From positions 1-52,360 of the forward strand of contig CALUQM010000012.1 in NCBI GenBank assembly GCA_944322925.1: a DNA stretch of 52,360 nt. Direction: 5' to 3'. Position 1 is the stretch's first letter; every line of letters begins with the position of its first letter. Source of the stretch: an uncultured Bacteroidales bacterium (lineage in GTDB: Bacteria; Bacteroidota; Bacteroidia; Bacteroidales; UBA932). The translations under genes and the position numbers were made by a program. Below the pieces are notes generated by a model. It saw nothing but the letters and a program-made list of their open reading frames with translations, was not told where the DNA came from and ran no database searches. Shown here piece after piece: positions 23,962 through 32,532 of the stretch.

Positions 23962-26550
23962 TTATTGTCGTGCGGCTACGCCTTTGAGTTCCTGAAGCCA
24001 TGCCGGTACAGCCCCGAGCCGTTCCTCGAGCTGGGCTTCGTACAGCGATTCCGGCCGGACAGGCGCGCCGTTGCTTTCCAGACGTTTTATCTGGTCGTTG
24101 TCCGTGTCGAAATCCACAGGTTCTCCGTGGAAACCGACAACTGTCGGAGGCAGGATTTTCCACCAGTCCGACCCTTCGTCCCACCATATCCATTTGGCAA
24201 GTTCGGTGAACGGAGTGGTATTGCAGAAGTTCCATATGGTGAGATCGGCGAGATGGTTAGGCATCTGGTTGGCGTCTCCGCCCTGTCTCCATCTTCTGAA
24301 ACTTCCTTCGCAGCAGTCGACAAGCGTTGCGCGAGGCTGAGTGGCATGCGATTCGAAACATCCGTCGCTTCCCCACGTGTTTCTCCAGAGGACTGCGCCC
24401 ATACTTTCCTTGGACACTCCGACGGCGTGATACTGCCCGACTTTCGCCTCTGGATCGCTGCCCATGTCCACTTCATGTCCGAGAACGTCCATGCTTCTGC
24501 CCCGGGCTTCATCAAGCACCGCTCCTATGAACACTCTTGATGATGCCTGGGACCTGATGGCGGAATGGCCACGCTGTCCGGATATCGTACAGTCGTACAC
24601 CGATACATTCGCACTTTCTATGATCGAGCAGGCCTCACTCACGCTGACAAAGTCCACTCTGCGCATCCAGGAATTGACTGCCCTGGTAATGCTTATCGGC
24701 TTGAACCCTCCGTCATCCATCCATGACGCGTGATGATCGAAATCCGCCTTTGCATTTCCCTTGAATGTAATGTCTTCTACTCCTACGTTTTCATAGTGCT
24801 GGTATCTGACGATTTTCCAGCCCCAGCCGGCATCTACTTCGTGCATCAGCGGTTCGTGGAATGTGACGGTATTGCCTGAAACGGATCTGACCTGATGGAT
24901 GTCCTTTACGACTACTCCTCCTTCGCCCCTGTCAGGATTGCTGATCTGCGATATGGCCCAGCTGCCTTTTGCCGTGTATGGGTATAATTCGGTTTCGAGC
25001 ACTTCCCTGGAATCATTCTGCACGAAGAGGCATATCCAGTCGCCGGCCTTGATGTCTCCGGTTCCGCCTGTTTCCACCGAGAATGTCCCTTTCCCGGCGT
25101 CCGAACGTACTTCCGCAAGGATGCTTGTGTATTGGATTCCGGTATTGTGTTTAAGCTGTATCATGTCCGGGGACGAATACATGGCTGAAGAACTCGGAAG
25201 ATTCTCGTCGGCCATCGTGACGGTCGTCCTGTCCCGTCCGGCTCCTTTCAGAATCACGTTGCTGCCTCTTATTATGATCGACTGGCTTTTCCCGTTCACA
25301 TTGTCGGCATCAGTGTGCAGGATGAAATTTCCTTCCGGAAAATAGAAGATGATGTTTTGCGGTCTGTTGTTGTGCGGAAAAGTCATCTGGTCTCCGGCCG
25401 CATTTATCGTTGGAGCTCCGAGTGCCTCGGTCAGCATCGCCACAAAAGCATCCCGGTCGCTTTCTTCATCGGTACCGTCGGCCCCGTAGCTTTCGATGTT
25501 GTAGACCTTGTAGCCGTTGCTTGCCGTACAGGATCCGTCGGGATTTTCCGTGACAATGATTTCTGCAGGCGCTTCTTCCCCATGCATGTATCCCGCATAA
25601 GAAAAGTCCAGAAGGACATTGGCCTCGTCTCCTGTTACAAATTCGTTCCATGCCCTGGCGGCATCGGGATCCATATTGCTGAGAAGAAATGTGAACCTGT
25701 ATTTCCTCACATACTGTTTGTCCGACAGGAGCCAGATTTCCACGGTCTGATCGCCGGATTCTCCGGAAACAGGCCCGTTTATAATGAATTCCCCTTCTTC
25801 AGTAATACGCACCCTCCATCCGTCGGGACAAGTCCTGACCGTAATGTCGGCCACGTCATCGGAAAATGAAACGCCGAATGCAAGTTCCTGTCCGAAATTG
25901 ATTGCCATGCCCTCCTCGTAGCCTTCTACAGTCATTGTCAGGGACTGATAGACCGGGATGGAGATTTCCTGACCCGTGGCAAGCACGATATCCACCTTGC
26001 TGTCCTGTTCGTCATAGCTGACCGAGGTAAAGAACGAATCCGTGAAATCCGAGTTCGCCGGCATCCTGTTTCCGTCTGCGTCAGTCACTTCTGTCCATGT
26101 GGCTCCTCCGTCCGTACTTATTTCCCATACGTTGTCTTCATTTGCCCTGAGTTCCGGGATGGCGGAGACATTTTCCGTCCCCGGCACCGGGAGAAAAGTC
26201 CCGCCTCCGTCGATGGAGTATATCCAGTTCCCGTTTTCGTCGACGCCGAGCGACGGAGTAATGCCTTGTCCGTCATCCGTAACGTAGATGTCGAAAGTCG
26301 AACCGTCGCTGAGATCCAGCCTGTATACCGTATTGTCGTCGAAGCAGTTTACAGCCATTATGATCTGGCCTTCCGTGATCATCTTGTATGCCAGGATGGC
26401 ATTGCTGTTGATCTGCGATGCAGCCTGCTCGAGCGCTTCCACCCTGTCTTCCAGTCTTGACAGATCGGATTCCAGCTTTTCCGAGTCTGCACATGAAATC
26501 CATCCTATGGAAACTGCCAGGCAGGCAATAGTCAGATAAATTTTTCTCAT
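23962..26550 (-). CDS. Surface lipoprotein with DUF4988 and a DUF4955-like beta-helix; candidate polysaccharide lyase
   Basis: An 862-residue lipoprotein (WISCADSEK, Cys20). The N-terminal part parallels the neighbour: a coiled coil (LESDLSRLEDRVEALEQAAS), then DUF4988-like blocks (DENGNWIYSIDGGGTFLPV; NEDNVWEISTDGGATWTEV). From about residue 365 it has a pectate-lyase-like right-handed beta-helix. The first rung region is YNIESYGADGTDEESDRDAF, as in GH28/PL-type helices, then IIIRGSNVILKGAGRDRTTV, IRSQASSRVFIGAV and a C-terminal WWDEGSDWWKILPP. It lies in a PUL with two PL8 lyases. From memory, Bacteroides thetaiotaomicron BT3328 (founder of the glycosaminoglycan lyase family PL29) sits in a comparable locus, and this may be its counterpart. 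That is an inference. Confidence 0.7.
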   Translation of the reverse strand: MRKIYLTIACLAVSIGWISCADSEKLESDLSRLEDRVEALEQAASQINSNAILAYKMITEGQIIMAVNCFDDNTVYRLDLSDGSTFDIYVTDDGQGITPSLGVDENGNWIYSIDGGGTFLPVPGTENVSAIPELRANEDNVWEISTDGGATWTEVTDADGNRMPANSDFTDSFFTSVSYDEQDSKVDIVLATGQEISIPVYQSLTMTVEGYEEGMAINFGQELAFGVSFSDDVADITVRTCPDGWRVRITEEGEFIINGPVSGESGDQTVEIWLLSDKQYVRKYRFTFLLSNMDPDAARAWNEFVTGDEANVLLDFSYAGYMHGEEAPAEIIVTENPDGSCTASNGYKVYNIESYGADGTDEESDRDAFVAMLTEALGAPTINAAGDQMTFPHNNRPQNIIFYFPEGNFILHTDADNVNGKSQSIIIRGSNVILKGAGRDRTTVTMADENLPSSSAMYSSPDMIQLKHNTGIQYTSILAEVRSDAGKGTFSVETGGTGDIKAGDWICLFVQNDSREVLETELYPYTAKGSWAISQISNPDRGEGGVVVKDIHQVRSVSGNTVTFHEPLMHEVDAGWGWKIVRYQHYENVGVEDITFKGNAKADFDHHASWMDDGGFKPISITRAVNSWMRRVDFVSVSEACSIIESANVSVYDCTISGQRGHSAIRSQASSRVFIGAVLDEARGRSMDVLGHEVDMGSDPEAKVGQYHAVGVSKESMGAVLWRNTWGSDGCFESHATQPRATLVDCCEGSFRRWRQGGDANQMPNHLADLTIWNFCNTTPFTELAKWIWWDEGSDWWKILPPTVVGFHGEPVDFDTDNDQIKRLESNGAPVRPESLYEAQLEERLGAVPAWLQELKGVAARQ

Positions 26551-26573
26551 TATAGTTTAGTGTTATGGGTCAT

Positions 26574-26581
26574 CAAATTTA
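26574..26581 (-). promoter_or_regulatory. Possible internal promoter (TAAATTTG) before the DUF4955-like gene
   Basis: TAAATTTG on the minus strand fits TAnnTTTG and lies 23 bases before the ATG at 26550. At N19 the base triplet is TCG instead of TTG. It partly lies beside the sulfatase stop (26587). It would allow the two beta-helix lipoproteins to be made apart from the enzymes. Confidence 0.3.
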
Positions 26582-26586
26582 CAATA

Positions 26587-28134
26587 TTATCGGGCAAGTC
26601 CGATATTATCAAAGGATAATCGTTCCAAAATTTTTTCACGGTACCAGATATCGTTCGCTTCTTCCAGTTTTTCTCCGAGCTTTCCGCAAAGCGATGAAAA
26701 CAGTTCCTGATTTTCCGTATGGGATATGTTGTTCATCTGATACGGATCCTCGAGGTCGTCGAAAATGAGGACTCTTTCCACCTCGTAATTCCGTGTTATG
26801 GCGATTTCCATAGTGTACCTGTCGGTCTTCACTCCTCGCGCAGCCGGGAAAATCCCCCTTACGAGCCCGTCTTCATCGCGTTCTCCGTCATAATTCCTGA
26901 TATACAGGACGGCATCCGGAACGTCGCATTCCTTTCCGTTTTCAAGAAGGGCGGGGGAGAGATCCCGTCCTTCGACTGTTTCAGGTATCTTTTCTTCGAG
27001 ACCGGCCATCGACAGAAGCGTAGGCATTATGTCCGTTGTGCTGAGCATTGTCGGATCTGTCCGGTGCCTTATCCTGTCAGGGAACCTTATCAGGAAGGGA
27101 ACGTTGAACGACTCTGTGTATATTGAATTTTTCGGATCGAGTGTGCCATGGCTGCACATGGTTTCCCCATGGTCCGAGGTGAATACGACTATCGTATTCC
27201 TGTCGAGACCGAGTCTTTCAAGTTCGTCCATCAGTCTTCCGAACTCCCTGTCTACTCCTGTCACGTTGGCAAAATAGTATCTTGCCGAAGGCGCCTTGGT
27301 CAGGGTCGTATCCGCATTGGGACGTACGTACAGTTCCGAATAATCCATGTCCCTGTACAGTTCGAGATCTTCCTCCATGCAGTCATCCGGACTTTCATAC
27401 GGGCTGTGTGGAGGATTGTAGGCGAGGACAAGGAAAAACGGAGCCCCTTCTTCCCGTTCTCCGTTTTCGTTGCGGAGAAATTCTATGGCCTTGTCTGTTT
27501 CGTGCCTTACGGAATATTCATGCGGGTCGTGACGTATTCCTTCCGTGTCCCAGTAGTGGGGGTTCTTGTGCTCGTCGAATGTGCCGTATGAGTACCAGTA
27601 TGAAAACCCGTGCCGTCTTTCCGGCGGAGTATATGCATCCCATTCCGGAGTCCTGTCGCTCACGTAGTGCCCGGGGTTTGCGGGATCGTTTTTCATTGGG
27701 GTTTCCGCATGGAGCTTGCCGATATATCCGCAACTGTAGCCGTTGGCTGCAAGTACGTCTGAGATACATACGGCATCCGGATTCAGCGTACTTTCAGGCC
27801 GTTCAGCCATGCAGTTCAGCGTCACTCCGTTTCTTTCCGGATACATTCCGGTCAGAAACATCCCCCTGTACGGACTGCTCAGCGGGCAGGTGCTGAATGC
27901 CCGGTACAGCACCGCGGACTCGCCGGCGAATCTGTCAAGATTCGGAGTCCTGACAGGATCCGCCTGCCATCCTATGCAGTCCGAATATTCATCCTCTGCC
28001 CAGAAACCGAGTGACTGGTTCCTGAACTGGTCCGGAAACACGTAGATTATGTTCGGATGCTGTTCCCGGACTTCATTCCCGCATGCCAGAAGTGCAAGCC
28101 CTGAAAACGGAATCAGATATTTTTTCTTGTCCAT
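26587..28134 (-). CDS. Sulfatase (S1 family, Ser-type), glycosaminoglycan PUL
   Basis: A 515-residue lipoprotein (LLACGNE, Cys18) of the formylglycine sulfatase family. The active-site motif is S86-S87-P-Y-R90 in CPLSSPYRGMFLTGMYPERNG, so the residue turned into formylglycine should be serine. Such enzymes need the radical-SAM maturase anSME, which is not in the window. Other family parts: metal-site start PNIIYVFPDQFRNQSLG (D-Q rather than the common D-D), GYIGKLH, VFTSDHGETMCSHG and NSIYTESFNVPFLIRFP. The partner genes (PL8, GH88) point to a sulfate on a chondroitin/dermatan unit; which position (2-O, 4-O, 6-O) cannot be said. It lies ten bases after the PL8 gene. Confidence 0.9.
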   Translation of the reverse strand: MDKKKYLIPFSGLALLACGNEVREQHPNIIYVFPDQFRNQSLGFWAEDEYSDCIGWQADPVRTPNLDRFAGESAVLYRAFSTCPLSSPYRGMFLTGMYPERNGVTLNCMAERPESTLNPDAVCISDVLAANGYSCGYIGKLHAETPMKNDPANPGHYVSDRTPEWDAYTPPERRHGFSYWYSYGTFDEHKNPHYWDTEGIRHDPHEYSVRHETDKAIEFLRNENGEREEGAPFFLVLAYNPPHSPYESPDDCMEEDLELYRDMDYSELYVRPNADTTLTKAPSARYYFANVTGVDREFGRLMDELERLGLDRNTIVVFTSDHGETMCSHGTLDPKNSIYTESFNVPFLIRFPDRIRHRTDPTMLSTTDIMPTLLSMAGLEEKIPETVEGRDLSPALLENGKECDVPDAVLYIRNYDGERDEDGLVRGIFPAARGVKTDRYTMEIAITRNYEVERVLIFDDLEDPYQMNNISHTENQELFSSLCGKLGEKLEEANDIWYREKILERLSFDNIGLAR

Positions 28135-28144
28135 AATGCGAAAA

Positions 28145-31100
28145 TTATTTTATCTCCTTTAAAATTATTTCCTCTGTCCGCGCTTCGCCTGTCCTGACTA
28201 CAAGACGCGTCCTGCCGTTCTCGTATTCGGCCGTGACATCGGAATCCCCGTGGTCTGCAATTTCCCATTTGCCGTTCAAAGTCATGGCCACCGAGGTCGC
28301 CCCGCAATGGTTGTTCACCCATTTGCGGCCGTAAATGCTGCGCTCTGTCCTTTTTCCGTTTTCGTCGAAGATTTCATCGCTCGGGCCGGAATAGAGGGCA
28401 AGATCCGGATTGCTGACGCTCAATGTCATTTTCCCGTCATCGAGGCTGTACATGACAAGCGACGGCGAGATTTCCGCAATGATTCCGTCATCCCCTTCCG
28501 ATATTCCCGAGAATACGGCGAATCCTTTTGTCCCTGATTCATTGTCTGCAACGATATGGGCAGATGAATCGCATCTCACTACACTGTACGGGAGTGTTTC
28601 CATATACTTTACGACTCTTTCCGGGTCGGCATCCACTATTGCCATGTATTCGTATCTGCCGTCTTTTACAATGCCGCCATGATCTATATAAGCCTTTTCG
28701 AACCGTCCGACAGTAGGCTCCATGGTTTCTTCATGGAATGAATGTTGTGTGCCCTTGCGGATCACTGTACGCCCGCCTTTTACAATAAAGACATTGCCGA
28801 ATCTGTCGGAAACTGCCGTCAGGCTGTCAGTCATGACCGAGCAGGCGTCGTCTGTTCCGTCTGGTATGGTATTCTGGAAAAGGGTCGTATGCAGTTCCGA
28901 GCCTTCAAGGCCGTTTTCAAGGCCGGATCCGAGAGCAATGATCCTGTCTCCGAATGCGAAGAACGACTTGTCTGCCCGCAGGGACCCGTTGTATTTGTCA
29001 TGTTCATGGAGTTTCATGGCGAAAACCCCGTCCATGCCCTTGTGGCTGACACCTCCTGCAAACCATTCGTCGGAAAGCAGCATTTCCTCGTAGCCTGAAA
29101 ATTCATCCACATTCAGTACGTTTGCAAGCATGTCTTCCATCGGTATCGCAGCCGCTGTCGTACCCGGTATGTGGCACCAGTCCCAGCCGTCTACCTGGAA
29201 TCCGGAACCTGCGGCGGAAACGTGATCCTGCGGATTTCCCAGTATCTGCATGCTGCCGTGCGTAAGATAGCGCCCGTAGAGATTTGCACCGTTGTAGATT
29301 TCCGCAGCCCAGAGATAACGGCTGTGGCCTGCAAAAGTCACCAGCCATTCATCCCGTCTCAGGGACATCGAACAGTCATAGCTGTGCACCCGGCACCCTT
29401 CCGGCGCTTTTTCCGCAACTATTCCCTCAGCGGAGAATTTCCGTCCGTAGATCCCGCCGCCGTCTACTCTCATGAAGGCCGCGGCAAGTTCCCTGTCTGT
29501 CTTTTCCGACCTGTCTGGAGAACCGGCTTCCGCCAGAAGTGCATACTGGCGGGGAATGAGGGCCCCTTTACCGTCAGGATGTCTTCCGGACATTGCGAGA
29601 GGGAAGGATTTCCTGTTGCAGTAGAATCTCATTTCAAGCAGGGCGTCCTTCAGTATCCGGTGACTTTCAGGTGAAATGGCGAAGCCGGTGCCATGCAGCA
29701 TCCAGACTGCATTTACAGCTCCGTCGAAACCTCCGGTCGCGTAGGCCGGATATGCTTTTCTGTGGTGCATTACCGTACCGTCGCTCTTGAAACACGGATT
29801 CAGACCGTCCGCGTATGCGAATCCATTGTCTATCCATCTGGCGAGGGCTTTCATGTATGCGATTTTGTACGGCGTATCCTTCAGCATGACAAGGGCAGCG
29901 ACTCTTCCCATCAGCGACGTATTGAATGCGTCTATGTCCATTCCGGGAGTTTCAGGAGCGGTCTTGACCTCACCGACACCGGAAAACCATTCCATCGCCG
30001 CCTGTACGTCTTCAGCCAATCCTGCCTTCTCGAGGACATCTTTCATTATTACGGGGGCAGTGTAGAAATTTCTCATGCTGTACCCGAGATGATGTACTGT
30101 GCCGAGTCCGCTTCCTGCAGCGAAGCCCTGGTCGAGAAGGTGTCTGGTAAGGGCGACGTACATTTCCGCGATTTCATCCTTGTCTCTTTCGTTCACGGCA
30201 TTCATCCAGGCTATTGCCATTTCGAGCAGATTGTCATTCGCCTGCCTGAGGAGCTGGCCGTTCTCCCGGAACCGTGCGGACGCGTCGGTAATCCCGAGAT
30301 TGATATAGGTTTCGCCGTATCTGGTGAAAAATACGGGCTTGCCTTTGATTGTCCCGTCCGGGTTTACGGAAATGCCGTAGTTTTCGTATGCCTCTCTGAC
30401 TTTTTCCACCGGCCACGGTTTTTTGCCGGATGTTACGAGCCGTATGAATCTGGATCTTACCGTGTCTGATTCGGCGATTTCCTTTTCGGTTATTGTTCCG
30501 GCAGGGGCGATGTCAAGGCCGAGGTTCCAGCTGTTGTTCAGAATCAGCCAGTGCGAGTCTGTGTCCTTGTTTATGAAAGGGGCCTGCCAGTCCGGAGTGT
30601 GATGCCTTATGTCTTCGAATACCGATGTGATTATTCCATCGAAATACAATGTCCCTTTCCTGCAGTTTTCGGGGGCGGAAATCACGACTTTGTCCATTCC
30701 TGTTTCAGGAGTTCCGGTCATGTCCCTGTCGAAAGCGACCCATGCCCCTCTCCATCCGGAGAATCCGAGACCATAGTCGAAATGGCAGCATTCTTTTTCT
30801 CCCTTGAAAAATGTGAACCTGAGGCTGCCATCAAGTTCGGCAGGAGAATATACCCAGAATACGAAACTCGATACCGAAGTTTCCCTGGGATTCGGATTTT
30901 CGGGAAGATACGGAATTTCCCCCGGTATGATGATTTCGGCCCCGCCTTTTTTCCATTGCCATTTCAGTGAATGCAGGCCGAGTTTGTAGTGCTCGTCGGA
31001 TATCTCTGCGGATGACCTTGCGGCCGATACGTTTCCGGTCCCGTCTTCGAATGACAGGATGCTTCTCTCCTGAGTGAAATCAACGACCTTGGCGCCCGCC

Positions 31101-31147
31101 GTAATGAAAAGCGCCAAGGCCGATATAATGCATATTGCTTTACGCAT
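28145..31147 (-). CDS. Chondroitin ABC-type lyase (PL8), leftward operon
   Basis: A 1000-residue secreted lyase. A signal peptide ends near FITAGAKV, then a jelly-roll N-terminal domain (LRFTFFKGEKECCHFDYG; YFDGIITSVFEDI). The helical (alpha/alpha) catalytic domain and beta-sandwich domains follow. Residues matching the Proteus vulgaris chondroitinase ABC set (H501, Y508, R560, E653) are H462 and Y469 in HHRKAYPAY, R522 in SGRHPDG and E615 in WAAEIYNGANLYGRY; spacings are 7, 60 and 93. It eliminates across the uronic acid of chondroitin/dermatan sulfate or hyaluronan to give unsaturated disaccharides. The ATG at 31147 directly follows the GH88 stop (TAATATG), so it was chosen over an ATG four codons upstream. 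Confidence 0.9.
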   Translation of the reverse strand: MRKAICIISALALFITAGAKVVDFTQERSILSFEDGTGNVSAARSSAEISDEHYKLGLHSLKWQWKKGGAEIIIPGEIPYLPENPNPRETSVSSFVFWVYSPAELDGSLRFTFFKGEKECCHFDYGLGFSGWRGAWVAFDRDMTGTPETGMDKVVISAPENCRKGTLYFDGIITSVFEDIRHHTPDWQAPFINKDTDSHWLILNNSWNLGLDIAPAGTITEKEIAESDTVRSRFIRLVTSGKKPWPVEKVREAYENYGISVNPDGTIKGKPVFFTRYGETYINLGITDASARFRENGQLLRQANDNLLEMAIAWMNAVNERDKDEIAEMYVALTRHLLDQGFAAGSGLGTVHHLGYSMRNFYTAPVIMKDVLEKAGLAEDVQAAMEWFSGVGEVKTAPETPGMDIDAFNTSLMGRVAALVMLKDTPYKIAYMKALARWIDNGFAYADGLNPCFKSDGTVMHHRKAYPAYATGGFDGAVNAVWMLHGTGFAISPESHRILKDALLEMRFYCNRKSFPLAMSGRHPDGKGALIPRQYALLAEAGSPDRSEKTDRELAAAFMRVDGGGIYGRKFSAEGIVAEKAPEGCRVHSYDCSMSLRRDEWLVTFAGHSRYLWAAEIYNGANLYGRYLTHGSMQILGNPQDHVSAAGSGFQVDGWDWCHIPGTTAAAIPMEDMLANVLNVDEFSGYEEMLLSDEWFAGGVSHKGMDGVFAMKLHEHDKYNGSLRADKSFFAFGDRIIALGSGLENGLEGSELHTTLFQNTIPDGTDDACSVMTDSLTAVSDRFGNVFIVKGGRTVIRKGTQHSFHEETMEPTVGRFEKAYIDHGGIVKDGRYEYMAIVDADPERVVKYMETLPYSVVRCDSSAHIVADNESGTKGFAVFSGISEGDDGIIAEISPSLVMYSLDDGKMTLSVSNPDLALYSGPSDEIFDENGKRTERSIYGRKWVNNHCGATSVAMTLNGKWEIADHGDSDVTAEYENGRTRLVVRTGEARTEEIILKEIK

Positions 31148-31148
31148 A

Positions 31149-32354
31149 TTATCTGGCAACAGGTTCCAGTCCCTTTTCGATGTTTCCTTTTCTGATCAGT
31201 GATTCGAGGAAGTAGTAGTCGGCATAGTTGAGCGGAACATCGATGCTGTTTCCGTGAGGAATACTGCCGACGGAATGTTTGAGTATGAAGCCACCGTTCG
31301 TACCCTGGGCAGCCCTGTATTCAGGTGAAGACAGAGATTCGACGATCTTGTCCGCCTTTTCCTTGTACATGGCATTGTCCGTGATTCCGTACAGTTCGTA
31401 CAGTGCGGAGCAGATGATCGTGGCTGCGGATACGTCCCTGTAGGTATTCGGAATGTCAGGACAGTCGAAGTCCCAGTAAGGCACGAGGTCTTCCGGCATG
31501 TTAGGATCGTTGAGCAGAAAGTCTGCCACATTCTCGGCCCTTTCGAGATATCTGTCATAGCCGGTATATCTGTATGCTGCCGTGAAACCGTATATCGACC
31601 AGGCCTGTCCTCTCGACCATGCCGATTCGTCCGAATATCCCTGGGCGGTATATTTTCCTCTTACTTCTCCGGTTTCGGGATCGTAGTCGACTACATGATA
31701 TGTGCTGTAGTCAGGACGGAAGTGATGTTCAAGAGTCTTGTCGGCGTGGCTTACCGCTATCTTGGCGAATGTCGAGTCTCCCGTAAATTCCGTAGCCTTG
31801 AAAAGCAGCTCCAGATTCATCATGTTGTCTATGATGACAGGGCATTTCCATCCGTTGTTCGCCTGCCATCCTTTGTCAGCGTCCCATGACTGGATGATGC
31901 CTGCCGCCGGCCTGAATCTCGTGGAAAGGGATTTGGCAGTGTTGACGATGACATCTTTGTATCCGTCGATATTCTTTAGCCTCAGTCCGTTGCCATAGCT
32001 GTCGTATATCATGAACCCTACATCGTGATGCCATGTGAGATACTGTATGGAATCGAGGATTTCCGTATGCTTCCGTGCATGGTCCGCCCAGTATTCGTCG
32101 CCGGTAAGTTCATACATGTACCAGAGTGTCCCCGGGAAGAATCCGCTTACCCAGTCATCGGTAGGTACATATACGATTTCGCCATTCTGGAATGTAGACG
32201 GAATCCTGACCGTATCCCCTGCTTCCGAAGCCTCGACGAGGGATTTCAGCTGGACCTTGGCATTTTCCACATTTTCCTTAATGATATCTGTCTTAGGTGC
32301 GCATTGTACGGAAATTGCCGCCAATGCCAGCAAGGAAAGAAATTTGAATTTCAT
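31149..32354 (-). CDS. Unsaturated glucuronyl (chondroitin disaccharide) hydrolase, GH88
   Basis: A 401-residue lipoprotein (ISVQCAPKT, Cys18) with the GH88 (alpha/alpha)6 barrel. The two catalytic aspartates of the family appear as D111 in TWHHDVGFM and D176 in IIDNMMNLELLF. ESAWSRGQAWSIYGFTAAYR and HSVGSIPHGNSIDVPLNYAD are further GH88 hallmarks. It hydrates the 4,5-unsaturated uronyl end left by PL8 lyases and releases the amino sugar. The start was moved to the ATG at 32354, where the signal peptide begins; 32 upstream codons run into the promoter. First gene of the leftward PUL operon. Confidence 0.92.
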   Translation of the reverse strand: MKFKFLSLLALAAISVQCAPKTDIIKENVENAKVQLKSLVEASEAGDTVRIPSTFQNGEIVYVPTDDWVSGFFPGTLWYMYELTGDEYWADHARKHTEILDSIQYLTWHHDVGFMIYDSYGNGLRLKNIDGYKDVIVNTAKSLSTRFRPAAGIIQSWDADKGWQANNGWKCPVIIDNMMNLELLFKATEFTGDSTFAKIAVSHADKTLEHHFRPDYSTYHVVDYDPETGEVRGKYTAQGYSDESAWSRGQAWSIYGFTAAYRYTGYDRYLERAENVADFLLNDPNMPEDLVPYWDFDCPDIPNTYRDVSAATIICSALYELYGITDNAMYKEKADKIVESLSSPEYRAAQGTNGGFILKHSVGSIPHGNSIDVPLNYADYYFLESLIRKGNIEKGLEPVAR

Positions 32355-32417
32355 CTTTGTATTTATTTGAGTTATCAGTTTTCGTGCACGGTCACACAAC
32401 CATTTGGCGAAATTAGT

Positions 32418-32425
32418 CAAAAATA
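32418..32425 (-). promoter_or_regulatory. -7 element (TATTTTTG) of the leftward PUL operon
   Basis: TATTTTTG on the minus strand fits TAnnTTTG. It lies 63 bases upstream of the GH88 ATG, which leaves a longer leader than for most genes here. No TTG at N19, which is common for activator-dependent promoters. The space to the rightward promoter (about 50 bases) would hold a shared regulator site. Confidence 0.4.
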
Positions 32426-32476
32426 TCATTTTGTCAAAATAAACTTGCATTTACTGATTTTTATTCATTTTTATTA

Positions 32477-32506
32477 TTGAGTTATGTGAAAATAATAATA
32501 TCTTTG
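32477..32506 (+). promoter_or_regulatory. Promoter of the rightward PUL operon (TTG-N19-TATCTTTG)
   Basis: TTG (32477-32479) and TATCTTTG (32499-32506) are separated by exactly 19 bases. The transcript would start near 32513, 20 bases before the PL8 ATG. A full consensus is notable for a PUL operon that is expected to be induced. Confidence 0.7.
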
Positions 32507-32532
32507 CCTATTGCATTAAAACTAATGACCAG

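Noticed and set aside
23037-23987. 316-codon open frame on the plus strand
   Set aside because: Antisense to the DUF4988 lipoprotein; Cys/Phe/Arg-rich composition of a shadow frame.
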